Origin: an uncultured Rhodospirillales bacterium
GTDB taxonomy: Bacteria; Pseudomonadota; Alphaproteobacteria; Rhodospirillales; Defluviicoccaceae
Direction: 5' to 3'
Assembly: GCA_937127205.1 (NCBI GenBank)
Contig: CAKZLS010000192.1
Location: 1-5,409 of the forward strand
DNA length: 5,409 nucleotides
Of this stretch, positions 1 through 5,409 are shown one piece after another. The position numbers and the translations under genes are program-made. Numbering within the stretch: position 1 is the first letter of the stretch; each line of letters starts with the position of its first letter. Below the pieces are notes generated by a model, which saw only the letters and a program-made list of their open reading frames with translations, was not told the origin of the DNA and did not search any database.

Positions 1-501
1 ATTGAGAATCGTGGCACTGAGACGCTTCGGAAGCCAGCGCAGGCAGCGAACCGCCAACGGGGCCTGCGCGAGATGCATGATGCTATTGAGAACCGCATCC
101 TTGACCACGGAAAGATCGTCCTCGTCATTCGGGTAGGCCGTCGACATCACGGTTGCGCGAGGATAGTACGCAAAGGGTACACTTTTGGAGATATCGGCGA
201 GCCCGAAGGCAAAGATCTTCGCTCGGACCTTAGGGGCGCAGCGTTCCAAGTTTTGACGAAGTACATTGTAGATGGGTGTTACGGGCTCGAACGCATAAAC
301 GTTTAGATCGGATCCGCAACGGCGATAGGCGTCTACGCTAAACAGACCAATGTTCGCTCCGACATCGAACACTGTATCGCCTGCGTTCAATTGTATGCCG
401 TTCGAAAAGTATGTTTCGATTTCCAGCTGAACGAGAGGAACCTCATGCTTCTGCAGGCACGAGACAACAGTCCCGTTGGGCAGCGATATGTCGACCGGCA
501 T
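1..501 (-). CDS. FkbM-family SAM-dependent methyltransferase (C-terminus cut by the window edge)
   Basis: Reading the minus strand from an ATG at 501-499 gives 167 codons open to the window edge, so the gene is 3'-truncated by the window and not demonstrably broken. Residues 41-52 read GDTVFDVGANIG, the SAM-binding glycine motif (motif I) in the form typical of FkbM methyltransferases. Residues 69-73, YAFEP, end the second strand with the acidic residue (E72) expected to contact the SAM ribose. FkbM-family enzymes usually O-methylate sugars, polyketides or other small molecules; the acceptor here cannot be told. The start is supported by an in-frame TGA at 507-505, just two codons upstream, and by a GGGAG at 517-513, about 11 bases before the ATG. 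The residues after about 115 are variable and lysine/arginine-rich near the edge. GC is about 54% by hand count, lower than the right-hand genes, so horizontal acquisition is possible but unproven. Family is fairly certain, substrate unknown. Confidence 0.9.
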   Translation of the reverse strand, partial: MPVDISLPNGTVVSCLQKHEVPLVQLEIETYFSNGIQLNAGDTVFDVGANIGLFSVDAYRRCGSDLNVYAFEPVTPIYNVLRQNLERCAPKVRAKIFAFGLADISKSVPFAYYPRATVMSTAYPNDEDDLSVVKDAVLNSIMHLAQAPLAVRCLRWLPKRLSATILN

Positions 502-589
502 TTTTCAACTGTCTCCCAATTCAGACGAAGACGGTTTTGCCGGACGGACAGAACCGGAGCTCAATCAACAACAAATATCGAACTTGACT

Positions 590-621
590 GTACACAGGGC
601 GCAGACTTTCGTTCCGTGTAC
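590..621. repeat. Short inverted repeat GTACAC / GTGTAC
   Basis: The arms GTACAC (590-595) and GTGTAC (616-621) are perfect reverse complements separated by 20 bases, with centres 26 bases apart. The stem does not extend on either side. The spacing would suit a dimeric regulator binding two half-sites, or the repeat may be chance. It lies about 90 bases upstream of the methyltransferase start. Confidence 0.3.
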
Positions 622-757
622 GTGGTGACGCCATCGCGGATTGCAAGGGCCGTCGCTATGCTTCACTTGCTGACGCGATTGCATGCATCCACTCCCGCTC
701 ATGTTGGGGGGCAACTTCAGAGGCGCGGTCACGCGCTATAGAGGGTTGACAGCCGAG

Positions 758-770
758 CGCCGATTCGGCG
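758..770. repeat. 13-base palindrome just after a TTGACA hexamer, upstream of hpnA
   Basis: CGCCGA (758-763), a single T, then TCGGCG (765-770) form a perfect odd-length palindrome. It begins 6 bases after TTGACA (746-751), the position expected for an operator overlapping a promoter spacer. It is GC-rich in GC-rich DNA, so chance is a real alternative, and no -10 box was found to complete the promoter. Confidence 0.3.
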
Positions 771-877
771 AACAAGGCCGCGATCTCGAAGGGTCGGGGC
801 TGAAGCGGCGACCGCGCAATGTTGGGCCGTAATGCGTTTCCGATCCTTGATGCAACCCTCGTTTTGGAAAAAATTTT

Positions 878-1864
878 ATGACGGTGCTGGTCACGGGCGC
901 TTCGGGTTTCCTCGGTTCCGCCGTCGCGCGGCGGTTGTTGGCCGCCGGCTATGCGGTTCGCGTCCTTGTCCGCGAAAAGAGTCCTCGGACAAATCTTGAA
1001 GAGCTCGACGTTGAGGTGGCGATCGGCGACCTTCGTGACACCATCTCGCTTGAGCACGCCCTCGCGGGTTGCAAAGCCTTGTTTCATGTCGCGGCCGACT
1101 ATCGATTGTGGGTACCTGATGAACGCGCGATGCTCTCCATCAACGTCGACGGTACCCGCGCGCTTATGCTTGCCGCGCTCGATGCCGGCGTCGAGAGGGT
1201 TGTCTACACCAGCAGCGTCGCCGCGCTTGGGCTTCGCAAGGATGGACCCGCCGACGAGGAAACGCCGGTTTCACTCGATAGCGTCGTGGGGACCTACAAG
1301 AAATCCAAGTTTCTCGCCGAACAAGAAGTAATGCGGCTGGTGAGGGAACGTGGCTTGCCGGCGGTCATCGTTAATCCTTCAACGCCGATTGGACCGCGCG
1401 ACATCAAGCCCACCCCTACGGGACGGATGATCCTAGATGCCGCCAACGGCCGCATCCCGGCTTATGTGGACACTGGCCTGAACGTTGTGCACGTGGACGA
1501 TGCCGCCGAAGGCCATATCCTGGCCTACAACTCAGGAAAAGTGGGTGAAAAGTACATCCTAGGCGGCGAGAACATGGCGCTGGCCGAGATCCTTACGGAG
1601 GTTGCGCGGATTTGCGGCCGCAAGCCGCCGACCATCAAATTGCCTCATGGTGCGCTTGTCCCGGTCGCCGTAGTGGCCGAAACATGGGGCCGGATCTTCG
1701 GCGGCGAGCCCATGGTGACCTTGGACAGCATCCGGATGTCGAGAAAACGCATGTTCTTTTCGAGTGACAAGGCTCGCAACGCTCTCGGCTACACCTCCCG
1801 ACCCGCACGGCACGCGCTTCGCGACGCTGTCGAATACTTTCGCAGCAGCAGTTTGTGCCCCTAA
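878..1864 (+). CDS. hpnA: HpnA, hopanoid-associated sugar epimerase (extended SDR family)
   Basis: This 328-residue protein has the full layout of an extended short-chain dehydrogenase/epimerase and the particular sequence character of HpnA. The NAD(P)-binding motif GASGFLG spans residues 7-13, right at the N-terminus as usual, which fixes the ATG at 878. An acidic residue in GDLRD (50-54) would contact the adenine. YTSSVAALG (110-118) supplies the conserved serine, and Y140 with K144 in YKKSK form the YxxxK catalytic pair. The segment AADYRLWVPD (72-81) is characteristic of HpnA, and NPSTPIGPRD (166-175) matches the conserved NP..P.GP.D stretch of extended SDRs. HpnA is a cytosolic enzyme predicted to act on a nucleotide sugar or sugar-linked hopanoid intermediate; its exact reaction is not settled. 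Its 3' end overlaps hpnJ head-on by four bases. No catalytic residue is missing. Other NAD-dependent epimerases are the only alternative, and the match to HpnA is good. Confidence 0.92.
   Translation: MTVLVTGASGFLGSAVARRLLAAGYAVRVLVREKSPRTNLEELDVEVAIGDLRDTISLEHALAGCKALFHVAADYRLWVPDERAMLSINVDGTRALMLAALDAGVERVVYTSSVAALGLRKDGPADEETPVSLDSVVGTYKKSKFLAEQEVMRLVRERGLPAVIVNPSTPIGPRDIKPTPTGRMILDAANGRIPAYVDTGLNVVHVDDAAEGHILAYNSGKVGEKYILGGENMALAEILTEVARICGRKPPTIKLPHGALVPVAVVAETWGRIFGGEPMVTLDSIRMSRKRMFFSSDKARNALGYTSRPARHALRDAVEYFRSSSLCP
1861..1864. other. Interlocking stop codons of convergent hpnA and hpnJ
   Basis: The plus-strand bases CTAA hold both stops: TAA of hpnA at 1862-1864 and, read on the minus strand, TAG of hpnJ at 1863-1861. 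The genes therefore converge with a 4-base overlap and no intergenic room for a terminator. No GC-rich hairpin followed by a T-run is visible near the junction on either strand, so each transcript probably reads some way into the other gene as antisense. Confidence 0.95.
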
Positions 1865-3291
1865 GCGCTCTTCTGCCGTGTGCCGAGGAACCGGAAAAAC
1901 TCACCCCCTTCGCGCAGGCGGCGTTTCAGCAATTCCCAGTCCCGCACCATCTCCGACGTCATATCGAACATCTTTCTCGGCCGAAAATAGAACTCGCGAT
2001 AGAAATCGGCCACCGCTTGGAAGATCTCGTCCTGCGTCAGGTGAGGGTAACTGATGGAACTCACCTGAGTACCGTCGCCGTCCACCAACTGGCCGCCCGT
2101 ATCGGAATCTACCAGCCAACCGTTTTGCTTCGCCTGATCGTAAAGGTACGTTCCGGGATACGCCGCGGCCAAGGAAACCTGGAGCGTGTGAGGATTGACT
2201 TCCTTGGCGAAATGCATGGTCTCTTTGATGGTGTCGCGTGTTTCGCCGGGAAGTCCGAGCACGAACGTGCCATGGATCTTGATGCCCAGCTTGTGGCAGT
2301 CGGCGCTGAACCGCCGCGCCCAGTCGATGCGCATACCCTTTTTGATGTTGTGAAGGATCTGCTGGTTGCCGGTCTCGTAACCGACCACGAATAGGCGCAG
2401 CCCGTTGTCCTTCAGAACCTTCAACGTGTCGTAGGGAACGTTGGCTTTGGCGTTGCACGACCAAGTGACACCCATCTCGCCGAGCCGGCGCGCGATGGCT
2501 TCTGCCCGCGGTAGGTCGTCGGTGAATGTGTCGTCGTCGAAGAAGTATTCCTTGATGTGCGGGAAATACTCCTGCGCCTTGGCGATCTCCGAAACCACGT
2601 GATCAACGCTGCGGGTACGGTAGCGATGACCGCCGATTGTCTGCGGCCATAGGCAGAACGTACAGCGGGACTTGCAACCCCGGCCCGTATAGACCGACAG
2701 GTACGGATGGTAGAGATAGCCGATGAAGTAGTCGTCGGTGACGAGGTCGCGCTTATAGACGTCGACCACATGCGGGAGTTGATCCATGTCCTCGAGGATG
2801 GCCCGCGGGCGATTGTGGACGAGCCGGTCGCCGTCGCGGTAGCTGATGCCGTCCACTTCCTCGAATGATTTTCCCTCGGCGATTTCCTTGATGGTGAATT
2901 CAAACTCATTGCCTGCGACGAAATCGATGGCTTCGGACGTCTTCAGGCTGATCTCCGGAAGGATTGCCACATGGGCGCCAACGAAACCGACGATCAACTG
3001 GGGATTACGAGCTTTGAGCGCCTCCGCGACCTTTGCATCGGCCGGGAAGGACGGGCTGCTGGTATGCAGGACCGCGAGTTCGTAATCCGACGCCATGGGC
3101 AAGACATCGTCGAGAGACAAGCCGCGCGCCGGCGCGTCCACCAAGCGGCTGCCCGGTACCATGGCAGCCGGTTGCGCCAGCCACGTCGGGTACCAGAACG
3201 ACTTGATTTCACGGCGCGCCTGATAGCGGGAGCCTGCGCCACCATCGAAGCCCTCATAGGAAGGCGGATTGAGGAACAGGGTTTTCAGCAT
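1861..3291 (-). CDS. hpnJ: HpnJ, hopanoid biosynthesis radical SAM enzyme
   Basis: This 476-residue protein matches HpnJ along its length, starting with LFLNPPSYEGFDGGAGSRYQ at residues 5-24. Residues 68-170 look like the Rossmann/B12-binding-type N-terminal domain common to this radical SAM class (VGFVGAHVAILPE, 101-113), though no DxHxxG cobalamin motif is seen. The [4Fe-4S] ligands are C206, C210 and C213 in GRGCKSRCTFC. Further radical SAM elements are FFDDDTFTDD (250-259), VVGYETGNQ (302-310), and GTFVLGLPGET (341-351). Genetic work on Burkholderia hopanoids places HpnJ after HpnI (glycosyltransferase) and HpnK (deacetylase), turning bacteriohopanetetrol glucosamine into the cyclitol ether. 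I chose the ATG at 3291-3289, because a good AAGGA lies 6 bases before it. An upstream in-frame GTG at 3309 would put that ribosome-binding site inside the gene. Neither hpnI nor hpnK is adjacent. Identity is strong; the substrate is inferred from the family. Confidence 0.93.
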   Translation of the reverse strand: MLKTLFLNPPSYEGFDGGAGSRYQARREIKSFWYPTWLAQPAAMVPGSRLVDAPARGLSLDDVLPMASDYELAVLHTSSPSFPADAKVAEALKARNPQLIVGFVGAHVAILPEISLKTSEAIDFVAGNEFEFTIKEIAEGKSFEEVDGISYRDGDRLVHNRPRAILEDMDQLPHVVDVYKRDLVTDDYFIGYLYHPYLSVYTGRGCKSRCTFCLWPQTIGGHRYRTRSVDHVVSEIAKAQEYFPHIKEYFFDDDTFTDDLPRAEAIARRLGEMGVTWSCNAKANVPYDTLKVLKDNGLRLFVVGYETGNQQILHNIKKGMRIDWARRFSADCHKLGIKIHGTFVLGLPGETRDTIKETMHFAKEVNPHTLQVSLAAAYPGTYLYDQAKQNGWLVDSDTGGQLVDGDGTQVSSISYPHLTQDEIFQAVADFYREFYFRPRKMFDMTSEMVRDWELLKRRLREGGEFFRFLGTRQKSA

Positions 3292-3297
3292 GGTGCG

Positions 3298-3302
3298 TCC
3301 TT
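3298..3302 (-). promoter_or_regulatory. Ribosome-binding site that decides the hpnJ start
   Basis: On the minus strand these bases read AAGGA, with 6 bases between them and the ATG at 3291-3289. This near-ideal spacing favours the ATG over the GTG at 3309-3307, which would give a protein six residues longer with no visible Shine-Dalgarno of its own. Confidence 0.75.
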
Positions 3303-3506
3303 TTCTCACGGTCGTACTCGCGGGCGCTAAAGAAAGCCCATAAAAGCAAATCCGTAGCAGAAGCCTTGGAAGGCGTCAAAGTCGTATGTAGCCTATAATT
3401 GCGTTTTTGAAAGGTGCGTTGCGGAAATACGCGTCCCGGAATTACTGGAAAATGTGGGGCCTTGAGTGGGTCCGTCGCCGAGGCCGATCGTTCCGGTAAG
3501 CCTTTG

Positions 3507-3531
3507 ACACTTGCAAAACGGTTGAAAGTGT
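3507..3531. repeat. Imperfect 10-bp inverted repeat upstream of the DUF2760-Hsp70 pair
   Basis: ACACTTGCAA (3507-3516) and TTGAAAGTGT (3522-3531) pair at 9 of 10 positions, with one G/A mismatch and a 5-base loop, AACGG. The left arm overlaps the end of a TTGACA hexamer (3504-3509). It could be an operator for a dimeric repressor or an RNA hairpin in the leader; no T-run follows it, so it is not a terminator. It ends about 80 bases before the DUF2760 start codon. Confidence 0.45.
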
Positions 3532-3576
3532 GGCCTTTGCCCGGTCGTACGCTGCTCAAATAGTGTGGCGACGATT

Positions 3577-3592
3577 CCCAATTGCCCAATTG
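3577..3592. repeat. Perfect tandem repeat of CCCAATTG, two copies
   Basis: CCCAATTG occurs at 3577-3584 and again at 3585-3592 with no gap. Each copy contains the palindrome CAATTG. The repeat ends 20 bases before the DUF2760 ATG, so it probably lies in the mRNA leader or near the transcription start. It could be a paired protein-binding site or just a local duplication. Confidence 0.4.
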
Positions 3593-3612
3593 ACTGAAGA
3601 AAAGCCAGGATT

Positions 3613-4242
3613 ATGAGAGCCGTCTCAATAATTGCAGCCTTCGTCTTGCTCGCGTTGACCACGTTGCTGATTTCCATCGGGCTAAACTACGTGCCCCAAG
3701 CGGAAGCCTATGAGTTTCATGTGAAGGTCGCCATCGTCGCGATTGCCGCGGCCCTGCTCATAGCCATTCTCTTTAATCGTCGGCCGGCAGCCGAAACTCA
3801 AGACGTCAAGGCCGAGGCCGCGAAGCCGGTACCGATTCCGGTGGCCGCCAATCAGGCCGAAGCAGAAGTGGTCAGTTTCCTCGCCACCCTTCAGGAAAAG
3901 GGCCGGCTGGTGGACTTCCTCATGGACGACGTCACCGCCTACACAGATGCTCAGGTTGGAGCTGCGGCACGCGTGGTGCACGCGGGATGCAAGGCCGCGT
4001 TGAAGGAACACTTCGCCATTCGTCATATCCGTGACGAAGCCGAGGGAGCCTCGGTGAGTGTGCCGGCGGGATACGCGGCCGACGAATACCGTCTTGTCGG
4101 CAAGATCAGCGGCGAGCCGCCATTCTCGGGCCGGCTTGTGCATGCTGGCTGGAAAACCGATTCGGTGAAGCTGCCGAGGGTACTCAAGACCTCCGACGAC
4201 CGGCTACCCGCCATCGCGCCGGCAGAGGTGGAGCTCAAGTAA
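3613..4242 (+). CDS. Membrane-anchored DUF2760-domain protein, partner of Hsp70-like gene
   Basis: This 209-residue protein has no known biochemical function. Two hydrophobic helices lie at about residues 4-26 and 37-54, joined by a short loop; N55-R56-R57 after the second suggests that the C-terminal part stays in the cytoplasm. A linker rich in alanine, proline and lysine (about 58-82) leads to the DUF2760 domain (about 83-209). The domain shows the features I recall for the family: LQEKGRLVDFL (93-103), AQVGAAARVVHAGC (113-126), GEPPFSGRLVHAGW (167-180) and a terminal APAEVEL (202-208). DUF2760 genes commonly sit directly before Hsp70-like genes, and here the Hsp70 gene starts 33 bases after the stop, so co-transcription is likely. 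The ATG at 3613 is the only reasonable start: an in-frame TGA stands at 3595-3597, and AGGA precedes it by just 2 bases, an unusually tight spacing. Identity as a DUF2760 protein is fairly sure; a role as membrane anchor or partner of the Hsp70 is inference. Confidence 0.85.
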   Translation: MRAVSIIAAFVLLALTTLLISIGLNYVPQAEAYEFHVKVAIVAIAAALLIAILFNRRPAAETQDVKAEAAKPVPIPVAANQAEAEVVSFLATLQEKGRLVDFLMDDVTAYTDAQVGAAARVVHAGCKAALKEHFAIRHIRDEAEGASVSVPAGYAADEYRLVGKISGEPPFSGRLVHAGWKTDSVKLPRVLKTSDDRLPAIAPAEVELK

Positions 4243-4275
4243 CCTGCCCTAACGAGAAGCAAGAAGTAGCCCGCC

Positions 4276-5409
4276 ATGACCCATCGTTTCAGCCTCGGCA
4301 TTGACCTGGGCACCAGCAACAGCGCGGTCGCGCTTACCGATCTGGAGAACGACGAGACAGCAATCGTCGATGTCACCCAAATAATCGGGCCCAACCAAGT
4401 GGGCGAAAAGCCGACATTGCCGTCGGCACTTTATATCCCGCACCATGACGAGTTCCCGGAGAATTCTTTTACGCTGCCATGGGACGACGGCGACGGGAAG
4501 ACGACCATCGTGGGTCAGTTTGCCCGTCAGCATGGTGCCCTGGTACCCGACCGCTTGGTCACCTCTGCGAAGTCATGGCTTTCCAATCCGCACATGGATC
4601 CCCGCAAACAGATCCTTCCGTGGAAATCGGATATCGAGGAAGACAAGATCTCGGCTTTCAACTGTTCGCGCTTCTACCTCGAGCACATCAAAGACGGTTT
4701 CCTCTACGCTGAACGCACGGTAGGCCGCGAGTGGGATCTCGCCGAGGGCCAGGTCGTGCTCACCGTGCCTGCCTCTTTCGATGAAGCGGCACGCCATTTG
4801 ACCGCCGAAGCTGCAGAGGCCGCCGGATTTCACGACGTCATTCTCCTGGAAGAACCTCAGGCGGCGTTCTATGCCTGGACATCTCAGGCCGGCGCCGAAT
4901 GGCGATCTCAAGTGGGCCCCGGCGACATCGTGCTGGTCTGTGATCTGGGCGGCGGCACCGCCGACTTCAGCCTGATCGCCATCACCGAAAGCGAAGGCAC
5001 GCTGGACCTCGAACGCATCAGCGTCGGCGAGCACATTCTGCTGGGCGGCGACAACATCGACCTGGCGCTCGCCTACACGCTCCGCGCCAAATTGGACGCC
5101 GAGGGAACATCCATCGACGACTGGCAATTCCTGGCGTTGGTGCACGCCGCGTCCACCGCCAAGGTGGCGCTGTTTAGCGACGAGTCGCTAATGGCGGCGC
5201 CTATCGCCGTTCCGTCGCGCGGCTCCAGTTTGATGGGCGGTACGCTGTCGACGCAGTTGGAACGAAGTACCTTGGAACAGGTTGCCCTCGACGGCTTTTT
5301 CCCGCTCACCGGCGTCACCGACCTGCCGCAGGAAGGCCGAGGCGCCGGACTGCAGGAATTGGGGCTTCCCTATGCGTCCGATCCGGTGGTCAGCAAGCAT
5401 TTGGCCCGT
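4276..5409 (+). CDS. Non-canonical Hsp70-family chaperone ATPase, N-terminal part (cut by the window edge)
   Basis: The frame opens at ATG 4276 and stays open for 378 codons to the window edge. LGIDLGTSNSAVAL (7-20) is the Hsp70 phosphate-1 loop, with D10 as the usual metal/nucleotide aspartate. K99 in TSAKSWL sits where DnaK has its catalytic lysine K70. VPASFDE (164-170), EEPQAAFYAW (192-201; E193 corresponds to DnaK E171), DLGGGTADFSL (223-233; T228 and D230 correspond to T199 and D201) and GGDNID (257-262) complete the ATPase signature seen so far. ATP hydrolysis should therefore be intact. Compared with DnaK, there is extra sequence at about 54-75 and a changed, longer segment at about 305-378, so the nucleotide-binding domain is not finished at the edge and the substrate-binding part is not visible. 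This fits the divergent Hsp70 group paired with DUF2760 and not DnaK or HscA. The ribosome-binding site is weak (GAAG region near 4263). The client and any co-chaperone are unknown. Confidence 0.93.
   Translation, partial: MTHRFSLGIDLGTSNSAVALTDLENDETAIVDVTQIIGPNQVGEKPTLPSALYIPHHDEFPENSFTLPWDDGDGKTTIVGQFARQHGALVPDRLVTSAKSWLSNPHMDPRKQILPWKSDIEEDKISAFNCSRFYLEHIKDGFLYAERTVGREWDLAEGQVVLTVPASFDEAARHLTAEAAEAAGFHDVILLEEPQAAFYAWTSQAGAEWRSQVGPGDIVLVCDLGGGTADFSLIAITESEGTLDLERISVGEHILLGGDNIDLALAYTLRAKLDAEGTSIDDWQFLALVHAASTAKVALFSDESLMAAPIAVPSRGSSLMGGTLSTQLERSTLEQVALDGFFPLTGVTDLPQEGRGAGLQELGLPYASDPVVSKHLAR

Larger units (their letters stand above)
502..877. other. Non-coding gap between divergent FkbM methyltransferase and hpnA
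   Basis: This stretch of 376 bases separates two genes transcribed away from each other, so it must carry or transmit the promoters for both. I see no protein-family signal in any frame: open frames crossing it have no recognisable motifs and run antisense into hpnA. A TTGACA at 746-751 matches a sigma-70 -35 box on the hpnA strand, but no TATAAT-like hexamer sits 16-18 bases after it, so I do not call a promoter. Two short inverted repeats are listed separately. The hpnA ATG is preceded by an A/T-rich run (869-877) with only a weak GGA as ribosome-binding site. Confidence 0.7.
3303..3612. other. Non-coding divergent region between hpnJ and the DUF2760 gene
   Basis: About 310 bases lie between two genes transcribed apart. 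Open frames here show no family motif and no plausible ribosome-binding site, so I call no gene. A plus-strand TATAAT is present at 3394-3399, but no matching -35 box stands 16-18 bases before it, and it is over 200 bases from the DUF2760 start. A TTGACA at 3504-3509 is closer but lacks a -10 partner and overlaps an inverted repeat. For hpnJ, the minus strand has A/T-rich sequence around 3390-3410 that could hold a promoter, without a clear hexamer pair. GCCTT-GG-AAGGC (3363-3374) is a near-palindrome in the hpnJ leader. Confidence 0.65.

Noticed and set aside
391..741. Plus-strand open frame of 116 codons
   Set aside because: Its first third is antisense to the methyltransferase gene, and the rest has no recognisable motif or good ribosome-binding site.
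656..1087. Minus-strand open frame of 143 codons across the gap and the start of hpnA
   Set aside because: It overlaps the clear hpnA N-terminus in antisense, shows no family motif, and has an arginine/alanine-rich composition typical of shadow frames in GC-rich DNA.
1855..2394. Plus-strand open frame of 179 codons antisense to hpnJ
   Set aside because: It lies wholly opposite conserved radical SAM sequence; its length is a by-product of hpnJ codon usage.
3322..3339. GGGC ... GCCC inverted repeat in the hpnJ leader as a possible terminator
   Set aside because: The stem is only 4 bp with a 10-base loop and no T-run follows on either strand.
3394..3399. Perfect TATAAT on the plus strand as a -10 box
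   Set aside because: No -35-like hexamer stands 16-18 bases upstream, no extended -10 TGn, and the nearest plus-strand gene starts more than 200 bases later.
3520..3545. Possible heat-shock (sigma-32-like) promoter: GGTTGAAA then CCCGGT
   Set aside because: The spacing is about 12 bases and the second element matches CCCCAT poorly, so it is not better than chance.
3254..3589. Minus-strand open frames in the hpnJ-DUF2760 gap (also 3393-3677)
   Set aside because: No recognised domain, no Shine-Dalgarno, and both overlap real genes at an end; composition looks random.
4276..5409. The Hsp70 gene as DnaK or HscA
   Set aside because: ATPase motifs agree but the extra segments and the DUF2760 neighbour fit the divergent Hsp70 group; there is no grpE, dnaJ or iron-sulfur assembly gene in view.

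Overview
The window reads as chromosomal DNA from a hopanoid-producing bacterium, most probably a proteobacterium. Two genes are recognisable hopanoid-associated (hpn) genes, and the last two form the DUF2760 / Hsp70-like pair often seen in Proteobacteria. Codon usage is GC-rich: hand counts give about 54% GC over positions 1-480 and about 62% over six sampled 60-base lines of the Hsp70 gene. The taxon cannot be fixed more closely from this stretch.

Layout. (1) Positions 1-501, minus strand: the N-terminal 167 codons of an FkbM-family SAM-dependent methyltransferase, running off the left edge. (2) 502-877: a non-coding gap between divergent genes. (3) 878-1864, plus strand: hpnA, a hopanoid-associated NAD(P)-dependent sugar epimerase/dehydratase-like protein, complete. 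(4) 1861-3291, minus strand: hpnJ, a radical SAM enzyme of hopanoid side-chain (cyclitol ether) formation, complete. The two hpn genes converge and their stop codons interlock in 4 bases. (5) 3292-3612: a divergent intergenic region with an imperfect 10-bp inverted repeat and an 8-bp tandem repeat. (6) 3613-4242, plus strand: a two-helix membrane protein ending in a DUF2760 domain. (7) 4276 to the right edge, plus strand: the nucleotide-binding domain of a non-canonical Hsp70, incomplete at its C-terminus.

How they work together. HpnA and HpnJ both belong to the tailoring of the hopanoid polyol/sugar side chain. HpnJ acts last in the established HpnI-HpnK-HpnJ route from bacteriohopanetetrol to its cyclitol ether, but neither hpnI nor hpnK lies beside it here, so the pathway is probably split across the genome. 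The DUF2760 and Hsp70 genes look like one transcription unit (33-base gap, same strand). Their biological role is not established, and a membrane-anchored chaperone module is a reasonable inference. The FkbM methyltransferase has lower GC than the Hsp70 gene and no visible functional tie to the hopanoid genes.

There are no RNA genes, mobile elements, CRISPR arrays or convincing terminators. The best candidate for a poorly described system is the DUF2760-Hsp70 pair. Apart from it, the window holds mostly recognisable families in a somewhat unusual arrangement.
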